Of a stretch of DNA of 51,193 bases, positions 7,991 to 16,340 are shown one piece after another. The notes beneath the pieces are model-generated. The model saw only the letters and a list, made by a program, of their open reading frames with translations, was not told where the DNA came from and made no database searches. The position numbers and the translations under genes are program-made. Position 1 is the stretch's first letter. Each line of letters starts with the position of its first letter. The DNA is from Pseudomonadota bacterium. GTDB lineage: Bacteria; Pseudomonadota; Alphaproteobacteria; Sphingomonadales; Sphingomonadaceae. The stretch is taken from assembly GCA_023423775.1 (NCBI GenBank), contig JAFAEZ010000113.1, positions 1 to 51,193 of the forward strand. Reading direction: 5' to 3'.

Positions 7991-8866
7991 ATGATCCGGC
8001 TCGCGTCCGGGCCGCTTCAGGTGGACCTGGCGCCGGAGATCGGCGGCAGCATTGCCCGGTTCGACCATATCGCCGATGGCCGCACGACGCCGGTCCTGCG
8101 TGGCGCGGAAGGCGTACCCGCCGGGCCGCTCGACGCCGCGTCCTTTCCACTGGTGCCTTATTGCAACCGCATTCGCGACGGTCGATTCGTCTTCCGCGGT
8201 CGCGAAGTGCGGCTGTCCCGCAACATGCCGAGTGACGCCAGCCCCCTGCACGGTGACGGCTGGCTCGCGCCTTGGGAAATCGTGGAGCGGTCGGGCGACG
8301 GCGCGAAACTGCTGTTCCGGCACGATCCGGGCGAATGGCCGTGGCGCTACGAGGCGCACCAGCATTTCCAGCTGCGCCCGGACGGGCTCGAGATCGTGCT
8401 TTCGTGCCGCAATCTCTCCGACTCCCCGATGCCGTGCGGGCTCGGCCAGCATCCCTATTTCCCCTGCACCGCCGACACGATCCTCGACACCGAGGTCGCG
8501 ACCGCCTGGACGATCGACGCCGACGTCCTGCCGGTCGCGCAGGTGCCGGCTACCGGACGCTACGACCTGCGCGACCGGCGGGTGTGCGGGCAGGACCTCG
8601 ACAACGGCTTCGGCGGCTGGGGCGGGTTCGCCCGCATGACGACGCCGGCGCGGCCGTTTGCGACGACGCTAGCGTCGCCGGACGCGCATTTCTTCCAGCT
8701 TTATTCGCCTTCCGAAGGTGGGCTCTACGTCGCCGAGCCGGTGACCCACGCCAATGCCGCGCTGAACGCGCCCGAAGAGGAGTGGCCGGCGCTCGGCATG
8801 CGTGTCCTGGCGCCGGGCGCGGAGATGCGGCTGCACGCCACGATCGGGATCGTTCCTGCGGCCTGA
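7991..8866 (+). CDS. Aldose 1-epimerase (galactose mutarotase-like)
   Basis: 291 residues, cytoplasmic. Mutarotases interconvert alpha and beta anomers of aldohexoses so that a newly released sugar suits the next enzyme. Expected residues are present: H87 in SPLHGDGW, the acid H154 in GLGQHPYF and the base E249 in VAEPVTHANA. Length and the beta-sandwich pattern suit the divergent bacterial GalM-like branch rather than classical 340-residue GalM. It stands alone after the galactose operons, separated by a small reverse-strand gene, and probably serves the galactose dehydrogenase, which is specific for one anomer in known systems. The start has no clear GGAG-type site. The specific sugar is inferred. 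Confidence 0.85.
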   Translation: MIRLASGPLQVDLAPEIGGSIARFDHIADGRTTPVLRGAEGVPAGPLDAASFPLVPYCNRIRDGRFVFRGREVRLSRNMPSDASPLHGDGWLAPWEIVERSGDGAKLLFRHDPGEWPWRYEAHQHFQLRPDGLEIVLSCRNLSDSPMPCGLGQHPYFPCTADTILDTEVATAWTIDADVLPVAQVPATGRYDLRDRRVCGQDLDNGFGGWGGFARMTTPARPFATTLASPDAHFFQLYSPSEGGLYVAEPVTHANAALNAPEEEWPALGMRVLAPGAEMRLHATIGIVPAA

Positions 8867-8952
8867 CCCCTTGCCGAAGGCGTTGCAACGCGCTGTGCGC
8901 AAAGGATGTTCAGACTGTTCCAAATGACATAGGCTGCGCGCATGGTGGGGGT

Positions 8953-10629
8953 ATGATCCAGCGCGCGTTCCAGCACCGCTCCGGGCGGGTGATCAGCACC
9001 TGCCGCCTGCTGCTCGCCTTGCTGTTCGCCATCGCCGTCTCGCTCGAGCCGAGCCAGCCGCTGGTTTTCGCGCCGGCCGCAAAGTTCATGCTGCTCGGCT
9101 ATGCCGCGCTGTCCGCGGTCCTGCTCGCGGCGACCTGGGACAATTGGTGGCTGGAGACGCGGCTCGGGGCGCCGGCGCATGTGGTCGATCTCGCCGCCTT
9201 CACCGGGCTCACTGCGCTGACCGGCGGCTACGCGAGCCCGTTCTTCGGTATCTTCATCTTTCTCGTCCTCTCGGCGGCGATGCGGTGGGGCTGGCGGGAG
9301 GCAACGCTAACCGTCCTGCTGATCGTCCTCGTCTTCTTCGCGGCGGGACTGGTGGCGAAGAGCGGGCTGCGGGCCGGCTTCGACCTCCAGCGCTTCTTCC
9401 TGCGTGCCAGCAATCTCGTCGTGCTGTCGCTGATGATCATCTGGTTCGGCGTCAACCAGTTCGGGGTGATGCGCGGCCGGCGGGGCCATTCGCTGTTCGC
9501 CGAAGTGGCGGACAGCCCCGAGCCACCGGTTCTGCCGGCGCTCGAACATGCCGCACACGAGCTCTGCGCGGGGAAGGTCGTGCTGGTCTGGTCGGACAGC
9601 GAGGAGCCCTGGTTGAATGTCGCGACGCTCGAACAGGGCGTGTTTCGCGAGGAAAAGGTCGGACCGGAGGCCTTTCCCTGCACGGTGGCGGAGGACCTTG
9701 CTGAAAGCCCGTTCCTGTTCGACCTGCGCCGCAATCGCACGCTGGTCCGCAACGGCTATTCCCGGATCCTGGCGCGCCGCAGCGACGCCGTCGATCGCGG
9801 CCTCGCCACGGCCACGGGAATCGAGCAGGGATTGGCGGTGCCGATCCGGGCCGAGGGCTACCAAGGCCATATCTTTGCAGCGGGGATCCCGGGCCTTTGC
9901 TCCGACGACCTCGTCATTGCGGGCCGCGTCGGCGAAAAGATCTCGGCCGCCTTCGAGCGCGCCGCCCTGTTCGCCGCGACCGAGGAGGCGGCGTCGTCGC
10001 GGGCGCGGCTGCTGCTCTCGCGCGACCTGCACGACAGCGTGGTCCAGTTCCAGGCCGGCATGGCGCTGAAGCTGCAGGGGCTGCGGCTCGCCGCCGCGCA
10101 GGGCCTGGCGATCGACGACGACCTCGAGGAGCTCCAGCTTCAGCTTGCGCAGGAGCAGCGCGACCTTCGCAGCCTGATCGGCGGGCTGCGCGAGCTGCCC
10201 CGCGACGGGCGCAGCGTCGATCTCGGCCAGCGCATCGCCACCTTGTGCCGGCGGCTCGAGCGGCAATGGGGCGTGGACTGCCAGATTCGCGTCGACCCCT
10301 CGGCGATCGCCGTGCTGCCCGAGCTGCAGCACGACATCGATCAGCTGATCCGCGAGGCGGTCGCCAATGCCGTCCGCCACGGCAGCGCGCGCAACATCCT
10401 GATCCGCGCCGCCTTGTGCGACGGCCGCCTCCACCTCGACGTCGAGGATGATGGTGGCGGCTTTCCCACCGCGGGCGAGTTCGGCGACGAGGAACTCGCC
10501 CGGCGTGGCCTCGGCCCACGCTCGCTCAAGGAGCGCGTCCACAATCTCGGCGGGCAGTTGAAGCTCGCCACCGACCGCAGCGGATCCCGTCTCGCCATCG
10601 CACTGCCATTCAAAGGAGCCAGCGCATGA
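8953..10629 (+). CDS. Membrane sensor histidine kinase (NarL-partner type)
   Basis: 558 residues. Five or six hydrophobic segments fill about residues 12-175, followed by a GAF-like region (185-350). The dimerisation/phosphoacceptor helix has H360 in RDLHDSVVQ, the HisKA_3 form, and the ATPase domain has N472 in REAVANAVRHG (N box) and the DDGGGF glycine loop near 500. Such kinases phosphorylate LuxR/NarL-type regulators, and one follows with an ATGA overlap. The frame is open much further upstream, but that part overlaps the epimerase gene and is not protein-like, so I place the start at ATG 8953 after GGTGGGG. The signal is unknown; there is no large periplasmic loop, so it may sense inside the membrane or through the GAF domain. 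The 2-aminobenzoate operon follows 53 bases after the regulator. Confidence 0.88.
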   Translation: MIQRAFQHRSGRVISTCRLLLALLFAIAVSLEPSQPLVFAPAAKFMLLGYAALSAVLLAATWDNWWLETRLGAPAHVVDLAAFTGLTALTGGYASPFFGIFIFLVLSAAMRWGWREATLTVLLIVLVFFAAGLVAKSGLRAGFDLQRFFLRASNLVVLSLMIIWFGVNQFGVMRGRRGHSLFAEVADSPEPPVLPALEHAAHELCAGKVVLVWSDSEEPWLNVATLEQGVFREEKVGPEAFPCTVAEDLAESPFLFDLRRNRTLVRNGYSRILARRSDAVDRGLATATGIEQGLAVPIRAEGYQGHIFAAGIPGLCSDDLVIAGRVGEKISAAFERAALFAATEEAASSRARLLLSRDLHDSVVQFQAGMALKLQGLRLAAAQGLAIDDDLEELQLQLAQEQRDLRSLIGGLRELPRDGRSVDLGQRIATLCRRLERQWGVDCQIRVDPSAIAVLPELQHDIDQLIREAVANAVRHGSARNILIRAALCDGRLHLDVEDDGGGFPTAGEFGDEELARRGLGPRSLKERVHNLGGQLKLATDRSGSRLAIALPFKGASA

Positions 10630-11246
10630 CCCAGATCATGATTGCCGACGACCATCCGATCGTCGTTTCGGGCCTCGAGATGCTGCTCCGCAAGAGCGGC
10701 TACGACATCGCCGCGTCGGTCGCCGACGGTACGGCGGCGCTCGAGAAGCTGGCCGCCGCCAATCCCGACATCCTGATCCTCGACGTGCAGATGCCCGGGC
10801 ATAACGGGCTCGACGTGCTGCGGACGCTGCGCGCGCAGGGCGACGAGCGGCCGGTGGTGCTGCTCACCGCCGCGATCGACGGCCGCCAGATCGCCGAGGC
10901 GCTCAGCCTGCGCGTGCAGGGCCTCGTGCTGAAGGACAGCCCGCCCGATACCTTGCTGCGCTGCCTGGAGGAGGTGCGCGAAGGCGGGCGCTGGATCGAT
11001 CCGGCGATGGAGGAGCGCGGGCTTGCCTTCGACAGCGTCGGCAGCGACGGCATGGCCCAGCTCAGCGCCCGCGAGCGCGCGGTGGTCGATCTCGTCGTCC
11101 AGGGCCTCCGCAACCGCGACATCGCCAACCTGCTCGGCATCGCCGAGGGCACGGTGAAGGTCCACCTCCACAAGGTCTATGAGAAACTGGGAGTCGGCAG
11201 CCGCACCGAGCTGGTCATCTACGCCAGGGATCTGGCGCAGCGCTGA
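10626..11246 (+). CDS. NarL/FixJ-family response regulator
   Basis: 206 residues. The receiver domain (1-120) has the acidic pair in MIADDH, phospho-acceptor D53 in LILDVQMPG, and a lysine in VLKDSPP. A LuxR-type helix-turn-helix spans about 140-200, with LSARERAVVDLV, the recognition helix region AEGTVKVHLHKVYEKLG and RTELVIYA. It overlaps the kinase gene by four bases, so it is almost certainly its partner. The next gene downstream, in the same direction, is the 2-aminobenzoyl-CoA monooxygenase/reductase. Control of that operon is possible but unproven, since such operons are often regulated by MarR-type proteins and none is seen here. Confidence 0.93.
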   Translation: MTQIMIADDHPIVVSGLEMLLRKSGYDIAASVADGTAALEKLAAANPDILILDVQMPGHNGLDVLRTLRAQGDERPVVLLTAAIDGRQIAEALSLRVQGLVLKDSPPDTLLRCLEEVREGGRWIDPAMEERGLAFDSVGSDGMAQLSARERAVVDLVVQGLRNRDIANLLGIAEGTVKVHLHKVYEKLGVGSRTELVIYARDLAQR

Positions 11247-11299
11247 GGCTTGCCAGCGCTCCTGAGGCCTCCTAGCCTCGCCCGAAAAGACGGGAGAGG

Positions 11300-13594
11300 A
11301 TGATGCGGATCGCGTGCCTGGGCGGGGGACCGGCCGGGCTCTATTTCGCGATATCGATGAAGCTGCGCGATCCGGCGCACCGCATCGACCTGTTCGAACG
11401 CAACCGCGCCGACGATACGTTCGGCTGGGGCGTGGTCTTTTCGGACCAGACGGTCGAGAATCTGATGGCCAACGATCCGGTGAGCGGCGCGACGATCCGC
11501 GACGAATTCGCCCATTGGGACGATATCGACTTCCACATCCACGGCGAGGTGGTGCGCTCTTCGGGCCACGGCTTCATCGGCATCGGCCGCAAGCGGCTGC
11601 TCGCGATCCTGCAGGAGCGGGCGCGCGAGCTCGGCGTCGTCCTGCACTTCGAGCATGAGGCGAGCCCGGACCTCGCCGACTGGGCCGATTACGACCTCGT
11701 CATCGCCGCCGACGGCGCCAACAGCCGCATCCGCACCCGCTACCAGGAGCATTTCGGGATCGACGTGCAGGTGCGGAAGAACAAGTTCTTCTGGTTCGGC
11801 ACGCACAAGACATTCGACGCCTTCACCTTCGCCTTCGAGCAGACCGAGGCGGGCTGGGTGTGGGCGCACGCCTACCGCTTCGACGATGACCTCTCGACCT
11901 TCATCGTCGAGATGGACCCGGAGACCTGGGAAGGGCTCGGCCTCGACCGCATGGACCAGGCGCAGGCGATCGCCCTGTGCGAGCGCATCTTCGCCCAATA
12001 TCTGGACGGCCATGCGCTCATGTCCAACGCGGCCCACCTCAAAGGTCCGGAGGCGTGGCTCAATTTCCGCCGCATAATCTGCGACCGCTGGCATTACGAG
12101 AATCTGATCCTGCTCGGCGACGCGGCGCATACCGCCCATTTCTCGATCGGATCGGGCACCAAGCTGGCGCTGGAGGACGCGATCAAGCTGGCCGAGGTGC
12201 TGAACCGGCCGGGGCTGGGGCGCGCCGAAGCGCTCGAGGAATATCGCGCCGAACGCAACCTCGAGGTGCTGAAGCTCCAGAACAGCGCGCGCAACTCGAC
12301 CGAATGGTTCGAGACGCTGGACCGTTACCTCCATTTCGAGCCGATCCAGTTCGCTTATTCGCTGCTGACGCGCAGCCAGCGCGTGAGCCACGAAAATCTG
12401 CGGCTGCGCGACCGGCCCTGGCTGGAGAGCGTCGAGCGCTGGTTCCAGTCCAAGGCGGTCGGCACGCCGGTCAACGATCCCGCCCCGCCGATGTTCGCGC
12501 CCTACCGGCTGCGCGAGATGCGCCTCGAGAACCGGGTCGTCGTCTCGCCGATGGCGATGTATTCGGCGCAGGACGGCACGCCGAACGACTTCCATCTCGT
12601 CCATTACGGCACCCGCGCCCAGGGCGGGGCGGGGCTGGTCTATACCGAGATGACCTGCGTCTCGCCGGAGGGGCGGATCACGCCGGGCTGCACGGGCGTG
12701 TATGCGCCCGAGCATGTCGCGGCGTGGAAACGGATCGTCGACTTCGTCCACGCCAACTCAAAGGCGAAATTCTGCCTCCAGCTCGGTCATTCGGGCCCGA
12801 AGGGCAGCACCAGGGTCGGCTGGGAAGGCTATGACGTCCCGCTCGATGGCGGCAACTGGCCGGTAATGGCGGCGTCGGACGTCGCCTGGTCGCCGCAGAA
12901 CCAGGTGCCGCGGCCGATGACCCGCGCCGACATGGATGCCGTGATCGAGCAGTTCGTGGCATCGGTCCGGATGGGCGCCGAAGCCGGGTTCGACATGGTC
13001 GAGCTTCACGCGGCCCACGGTTACCTGCTGTCGAGCTTCATCACGCCGCTCACCAACAGGCGCACCGACGAATATGGCGGAAGCCTGGGGAACAGGCTGC
13101 GCTTCCCGCTCGAAGTTTTCGCCGCGATGCGCGCCGCCTGGCCGGCGGAAAAGCCCATGTCGGTCCGCATCTCGGCCAATGATTGGATGGGCGACCAAGG
13201 CGTGACGCCCGATGAGGCGGTTCTGATCGGCCGCGCCTTTGCCGAGGCGGGCGCCGACCTGATCGACGTCTCGGCCGGCCAGACCTGGGCGGATTGCAAA
13301 CCGGTCTATGGCCGCATGTTCCAGACGCCGTTCGCCGACCAGATCCGCAACGAGGGGCGGGTCTCGACCATGGCCGTCGGCAACATCTACGAGCCCGATC
13401 ACGTCAACTCGATCCTCGCCGCCGGGCGCGCCGACCTCGTCGCGCTGGCGCGGCCGCACCTCGTCGATCCGATGTGGACTTTGCGCGCGGCCGCGGGCCA
13501 GGATTATCGCGGCGTCGCGGTGCCGCCGCCCTATCTCGGCGGGATGGCGCAGCTCGCGCGAAACCTGCAGCGCGAAGCGGAGCTGAAGGCATGA
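11300..13594 (+). CDS. Bifunctional 2-aminobenzoyl-CoA (or salicylyl-CoA) monooxygenase/reductase
   Basis: 764 residues, a two-domain fusion. Residues 1-395 form a flavoprotein aromatic hydroxylase with the FAD motif CLGGGPAGLY at the start and GDAAHTAHFSIGSG near 275. Residues from about 398 on form an Old Yellow Enzyme-type reductase (NRVVVSPMAMYSA, HAAHGYLLSSFITP, NRRTDEYGGS). This architecture is known from the Azoarcus 2-aminobenzoyl-CoA monooxygenase/reductase, which hydroxylates the aromatic CoA thioester and then reduces the ring; databases often call it salicylyl-CoA 5-hydroxylase. The aryl-CoA ligase at 16729 and a deaminase-like gene favour 2-aminobenzoate. It is the first gene of the operon, and its stop overlaps the SDR start by ATGA. 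ATG 11303 is an equally good start, with GGAGAGGA upstream. Confidence 0.88.
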   Translation: MMRIACLGGGPAGLYFAISMKLRDPAHRIDLFERNRADDTFGWGVVFSDQTVENLMANDPVSGATIRDEFAHWDDIDFHIHGEVVRSSGHGFIGIGRKRLLAILQERARELGVVLHFEHEASPDLADWADYDLVIAADGANSRIRTRYQEHFGIDVQVRKNKFFWFGTHKTFDAFTFAFEQTEAGWVWAHAYRFDDDLSTFIVEMDPETWEGLGLDRMDQAQAIALCERIFAQYLDGHALMSNAAHLKGPEAWLNFRRIICDRWHYENLILLGDAAHTAHFSIGSGTKLALEDAIKLAEVLNRPGLGRAEALEEYRAERNLEVLKLQNSARNSTEWFETLDRYLHFEPIQFAYSLLTRSQRVSHENLRLRDRPWLESVERWFQSKAVGTPVNDPAPPMFAPYRLREMRLENRVVVSPMAMYSAQDGTPNDFHLVHYGTRAQGGAGLVYTEMTCVSPEGRITPGCTGVYAPEHVAAWKRIVDFVHANSKAKFCLQLGHSGPKGSTRVGWEGYDVPLDGGNWPVMAASDVAWSPQNQVPRPMTRADMDAVIEQFVASVRMGAEAGFDMVELHAAHGYLLSSFITPLTNRRTDEYGGSLGNRLRFPLEVFAAMRAAWPAEKPMSVRISANDWMGDQGVTPDEAVLIGRAFAEAGADLIDVSAGQTWADCKPVYGRMFQTPFADQIRNEGRVSTMAVGNIYEPDHVNSILAAGRADLVALARPHLVDPMWTLRAAAGQDYRGVAVPPPYLGGMAQLARNLQREAELKA

Positions 13595-14328
13595 AACTGG
13601 CGGGACAGCATGCGGTGGTGACCGGCGGCGGCACCGGTATCGGCGCGGCCATTGCCCGCGCGCTCGCCGCGGAAGGGGCGAAGCTGACCCTGGTCGGCCG
13701 CCGCCGCGACAAGCTCGAGGAGGTGGCGAGCGGGGATTTCGACGCGCTCGTCGCGCCGGCGGACGTAACGGTGCGCGAGGAAGTCGAACGCGCATTCGCG
13801 ATGGCGCGCGACACGCAGGGGCCGATCTCGATCCTCGTCGCCAATGCCGGGGCGGCGGCAGGGGTGCCGTTCGCCAAGGTGTCCGAAGAGCTGTGGCGCG
13901 ACATGCTCGCGGTCAATCTCGACGGCCTCTTCCATTGCTGCCAGGCGGCCTTGCCCGACCTGGTCGCGGCCGAGGCCGGGCGGATCGTCACGATCGCTTC
14001 GATGGCGGGGCTCTACGGCTTCGCCTACGCCGCCCCCTATATCGCGGCCAAGCACGGTGCGGTCGGCCTCACCCGCGCGCTCGCCGCCGAATATGCGCAC
14101 AGCGCTTTGCGGGTGAACGCGGTCTGCCCGGGTTTCGTCGACAGCGAGATGACCGTCCAGTCGGTGGCGACCATCACCGCCAAGACCGGCCGCAGCGCCG
14201 AAGACGCGCGCGCTGAACTTGCCCGGCTCAATCCGTCCGGCCGCCTGATCGCCCCGCAGGAGGTCGCCGCCCTTGTTCTAGACCTCGTCCTTTCCGAGCG
14301 GACCGGCGAGGCGGTGGAGATTGCATGA
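13591..14328 (+). CDS. Short-chain dehydrogenase/reductase of the aminobenzoate operon
   Basis: 245 residues, a classical SDR. The NAD(P)-binding TGGGTGIG is near residues 11-18, NAG is present, and the catalytic set is S137, Y150 and K154 (YIAAK). Its position between the monooxygenase/reductase and a crotonase suggests oxidation of a hydroxyacyl-CoA or alicyclic alcohol formed from the reduced ring, by analogy with the 3-hydroxyacyl-CoA step of beta-oxidation. The substrate is inferred. The gene overlaps both neighbours by four bases. It is not a FabG of fatty-acid synthesis judging by location, though the sequence alone would allow that. Confidence 0.85.
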   Translation: MKLAGQHAVVTGGGTGIGAAIARALAAEGAKLTLVGRRRDKLEEVASGDFDALVAPADVTVREEVERAFAMARDTQGPISILVANAGAAAGVPFAKVSEELWRDMLAVNLDGLFHCCQAALPDLVAAEAGRIVTIASMAGLYGFAYAAPYIAAKHGAVGLTRALAAEYAHSALRVNAVCPGFVDSEMTVQSVATITAKTGRSAEDARAELARLNPSGRLIAPQEVAALVLDLVLSERTGEAVEIA

Positions 14329-15134
14329 ATCCTGAAAGTTTCGCGCCGTCGCATTTCAAATGGGCTTTTGCGGATGGCGTCGCCACGATCACGCTGAACC
14401 GCCCGGAGCGGAAGAATCCGCTGACGTTCGAAAGCTATGCCGAACTGCGCGACACGTTCCGCGCGCTCGTCTACGCCCGCGACGTGAAGGCGGTGGTGAT
14501 CGCCGGCGCAGGCGGCAATTTCAGCTCCGGCGGCGACGTCCACGAGATTATCGGCCCGCTGACCGAGATGGAAATGCCGGGCCTGCTCGATTTCACGCGG
14601 ATGACCGGCGACCTGGTGAAGGCGATGCGGGCCTGCCCGCAGCCGATCGTGGCCGCGCTGGACGGGGTCTGCGTCGGCGCCGGCGCGATCGTCGCGATGG
14701 CGTCCGACATCCGCATTGCCACGCCCGCGACCAAGACCGCCTTCCTGTTCACCCGCGTCGGCCTCGCCGGTTGCGACATGGGCGCCTGCGCGATCCTGCC
14801 GCGCCTGATCGGCCAGGGCCGCGCGGCAGAACTGCTCTTCACCGGCCGCGTGATGAGCGCCGAGGAGGGCGAGCGCTGGGGCTTCCACAACCGCATCGTC
14901 GAGCCGGTCGCGCTTCTCGACGAGGCCGAGGCACTGGCGCGCAGCTTCGCGTCCGGCCCGACCTTCGCCCACGGCATCACCAAGACCCAGCTCAACACGG
15001 AATGGGCGGTGAGCCTCGACGTCGCCATCGAGATGGAGGCGCAGGCCCAGGCGATCTGCATGGCCACCAACGACTTCCGCCGCGCCTTCGAGGCGTTCGC
15101 GGCCAAGCGCACGCCGGAATTCCAAGGTGATTGA
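14325..15134 (+). CDS. Crotonase/enoyl-CoA hydratase-family protein with atypical active site
   Basis: 269 residues. The crotonase fold is clear: the oxyanion-hole stretch NFSSGGDVHE and the helix after VCVGAGAIVAMASD. The two glutamates used by true enoyl-CoA hydratases (E144 and E164 of the rat enzyme) align with I122 and R144. An aspartate, D151 in AGCDMG, lies close to the position of D204 in dienoyl-CoA isomerase. It therefore may not be a plain hydratase; isomerisation, ring hydrolysis or another crotonase reaction on an alicyclic CoA ester is as likely. It overlaps the SDR by ATGA and ends 36 bases before the acyl-CoA dehydrogenase. The alignment was made by eye. Confidence 0.82.
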   Translation: MNPESFAPSHFKWAFADGVATITLNRPERKNPLTFESYAELRDTFRALVYARDVKAVVIAGAGGNFSSGGDVHEIIGPLTEMEMPGLLDFTRMTGDLVKAMRACPQPIVAALDGVCVGAGAIVAMASDIRIATPATKTAFLFTRVGLAGCDMGACAILPRLIGQGRAAELLFTGRVMSAEEGERWGFHNRIVEPVALLDEAEALARSFASGPTFAHGITKTQLNTEWAVSLDVAIEMEAQAQAICMATNDFRRAFEAFAAKRTPEFQGD

Positions 15135-15148
15135 GGCCGCACATATCG

Positions 15149-15167
15149 CCCCTCCACTGAGGAGGGG
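15149..15167 (+). promoter_or_regulatory. Hairpin covering the ribosome site of the acyl-CoA dehydrogenase
   Basis: CCCCTCC (15149-15155) pairs perfectly with GGAGGGG (15161-15167) across a five-base ACTGA loop. The right arm is the Shine-Dalgarno sequence of the GTG start at 15171. In the mRNA the ribosome site would be masked, in contrast to the overlapping, coupled genes on either side. It may lower translation of this one gene or act as an RNA switch. Confidence 0.55.
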
Positions 15168-15170
15168 CTC

Positions 15171-16340
15171 GTGAGCGACCGGAGTTTTCTCGAGTGGCCG
15201 TTCTTCGACGAGGGGCATCGTCGGCTCGCGGAGGAGCTGGAGGCCTGGTGCGAGGCGGAGCTGGGCGAGGCACATGACGCGGAGGATGTCGACGCGGCCT
15301 GTCGCGATCTCGTGCGCAGGCTGGGGCAGGGCGGGTGGCTGCGTTATTGCGTGCCGGCGGCCTATGGCGGGGTGCATGACGATCTCGACGTCCGCTCGCT
15401 GGCGCTGCTCCGCGAGACGCTCGCCCGCCATTCCGGCCTAGCCGATTTCGCCTTCGCGATGCAGGGGCTGGGCTCGGGGACGATCAGCCTGTTCGGGTCG
15501 GAGGCGCAGAAGCGGGCATACCTACCCGCCGTCGCACGCGGGGAGAAGATCGCGGCCTTCGCGCTGACCGAGCCCGCTTCCGGATCGGACGTGGCGTCGA
15601 TCGAGACGCGTGCGACGTCTGCGGAGGGCGGCTATGTCGTCGACGGCGCCAAGACCTACATCTCCAACGGCGGCATCGCCGATTATTATGTGCTGTTCGC
15701 GCGCACCGGCGAGGCGCCGGGCGCCAAGGGCATCTCCGCCTTCATCGTCGATGCCGACACGCCCGGCCTCAGCGTCGCAGAGCGGATCCGCGTGATCGCT
15801 CCGCATCCGCTCGCCACCTTGCGCTTCGACGGGATGCGGCTCGGCCCCGACGCGTTGCTGGGCGAAAGCGGCAAAGGGTTCGCGCAGGCGATGGCGACGC
15901 TCGACGTCTTCCGGACGACCGTCGGCGCCGCCGCGCTCGGCTTTGCCCGCCGGGCGCTCGACGAAGCGACGAAGCGCGCGCTGGAGCGCCGCCTCGGCGA
16001 CGGCGTCCTTGCCGACAATGCGATCACCCAATCGAAGCTCGCCGAGATGGTGCTCGACATCGAGACCTCGGCCCTGCTCGTCTACCGCGCCGCCTGGCTG
16101 CGCGACGTAAAGGGCCAGCGCAACAGCCGCGAGGCCGCGCTGGCCAAGCTCCACGCCACCGACAGCGCGCAGGCGGTGATCGACAAGGCGGTGCAGATGT
16201 TCGGCGGGCTCGGCGTCACACACGGCGTCCCGGTCGAGAGCCTTTACCGCGAGATCCGGGCGCTGCGCATCTACGAAGGCGCGTCGGAGGTCCAGAAAGT
16301 GGTGATCGCACGCGCGCAGCTGGCAGGATATCGAGCATGA
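15171..16340 (+). CDS. Acyl-CoA dehydrogenase family protein
   Basis: 389 residues, standard length for the FAD-dependent acyl-CoA dehydrogenases. FAD-binding stretches FALTEPASGSDV and KTYISNGGIADYYV are present, and the catalytic base is E369 in IYEGASEVQ. It would form a double bond alpha-beta to the CoA thioester in an alicyclic or opened-ring intermediate of 2-aminobenzoate breakdown, passing electrons to ETF. GTG is the start, supported by GGAGGGG four bases upstream. That site is locked in a perfect hairpin, the only non-overlapping junction inside the operon. The gene overlaps the Rid-family gene by ATGA. Substrate is inferred. Confidence 0.88.
   Translation: MSDRSFLEWPFFDEGHRRLAEELEAWCEAELGEAHDAEDVDAACRDLVRRLGQGGWLRYCVPAAYGGVHDDLDVRSLALLRETLARHSGLADFAFAMQGLGSGTISLFGSEAQKRAYLPAVARGEKIAAFALTEPASGSDVASIETRATSAEGGYVVDGAKTYISNGGIADYYVLFARTGEAPGAKGISAFIVDADTPGLSVAERIRVIAPHPLATLRFDGMRLGPDALLGESGKGFAQAMATLDVFRTTVGAAALGFARRALDEATKRALERRLGDGVLADNAITQSKLAEMVLDIETSALLVYRAAWLRDVKGQRNSREAALAKLHATDSAQAVIDKAVQMFGGLGVTHGVPVESLYREIRALRIYEGASEVQKVVIARAQLAGYRA

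Noticed and set aside
8272..8952. Extension of the histidine kinase into the epimerase gene
   Set aside because: Overlaps a clear coding region, is Arg/Pro-rich and lacks motifs; the membrane segments begin only after 8953.
11219..12751. Long open frame antisense to the monooxygenase/reductase
   Set aside because: Shadow of the coding strand; composition is dominated by R, A, D and G with no family resemblance.
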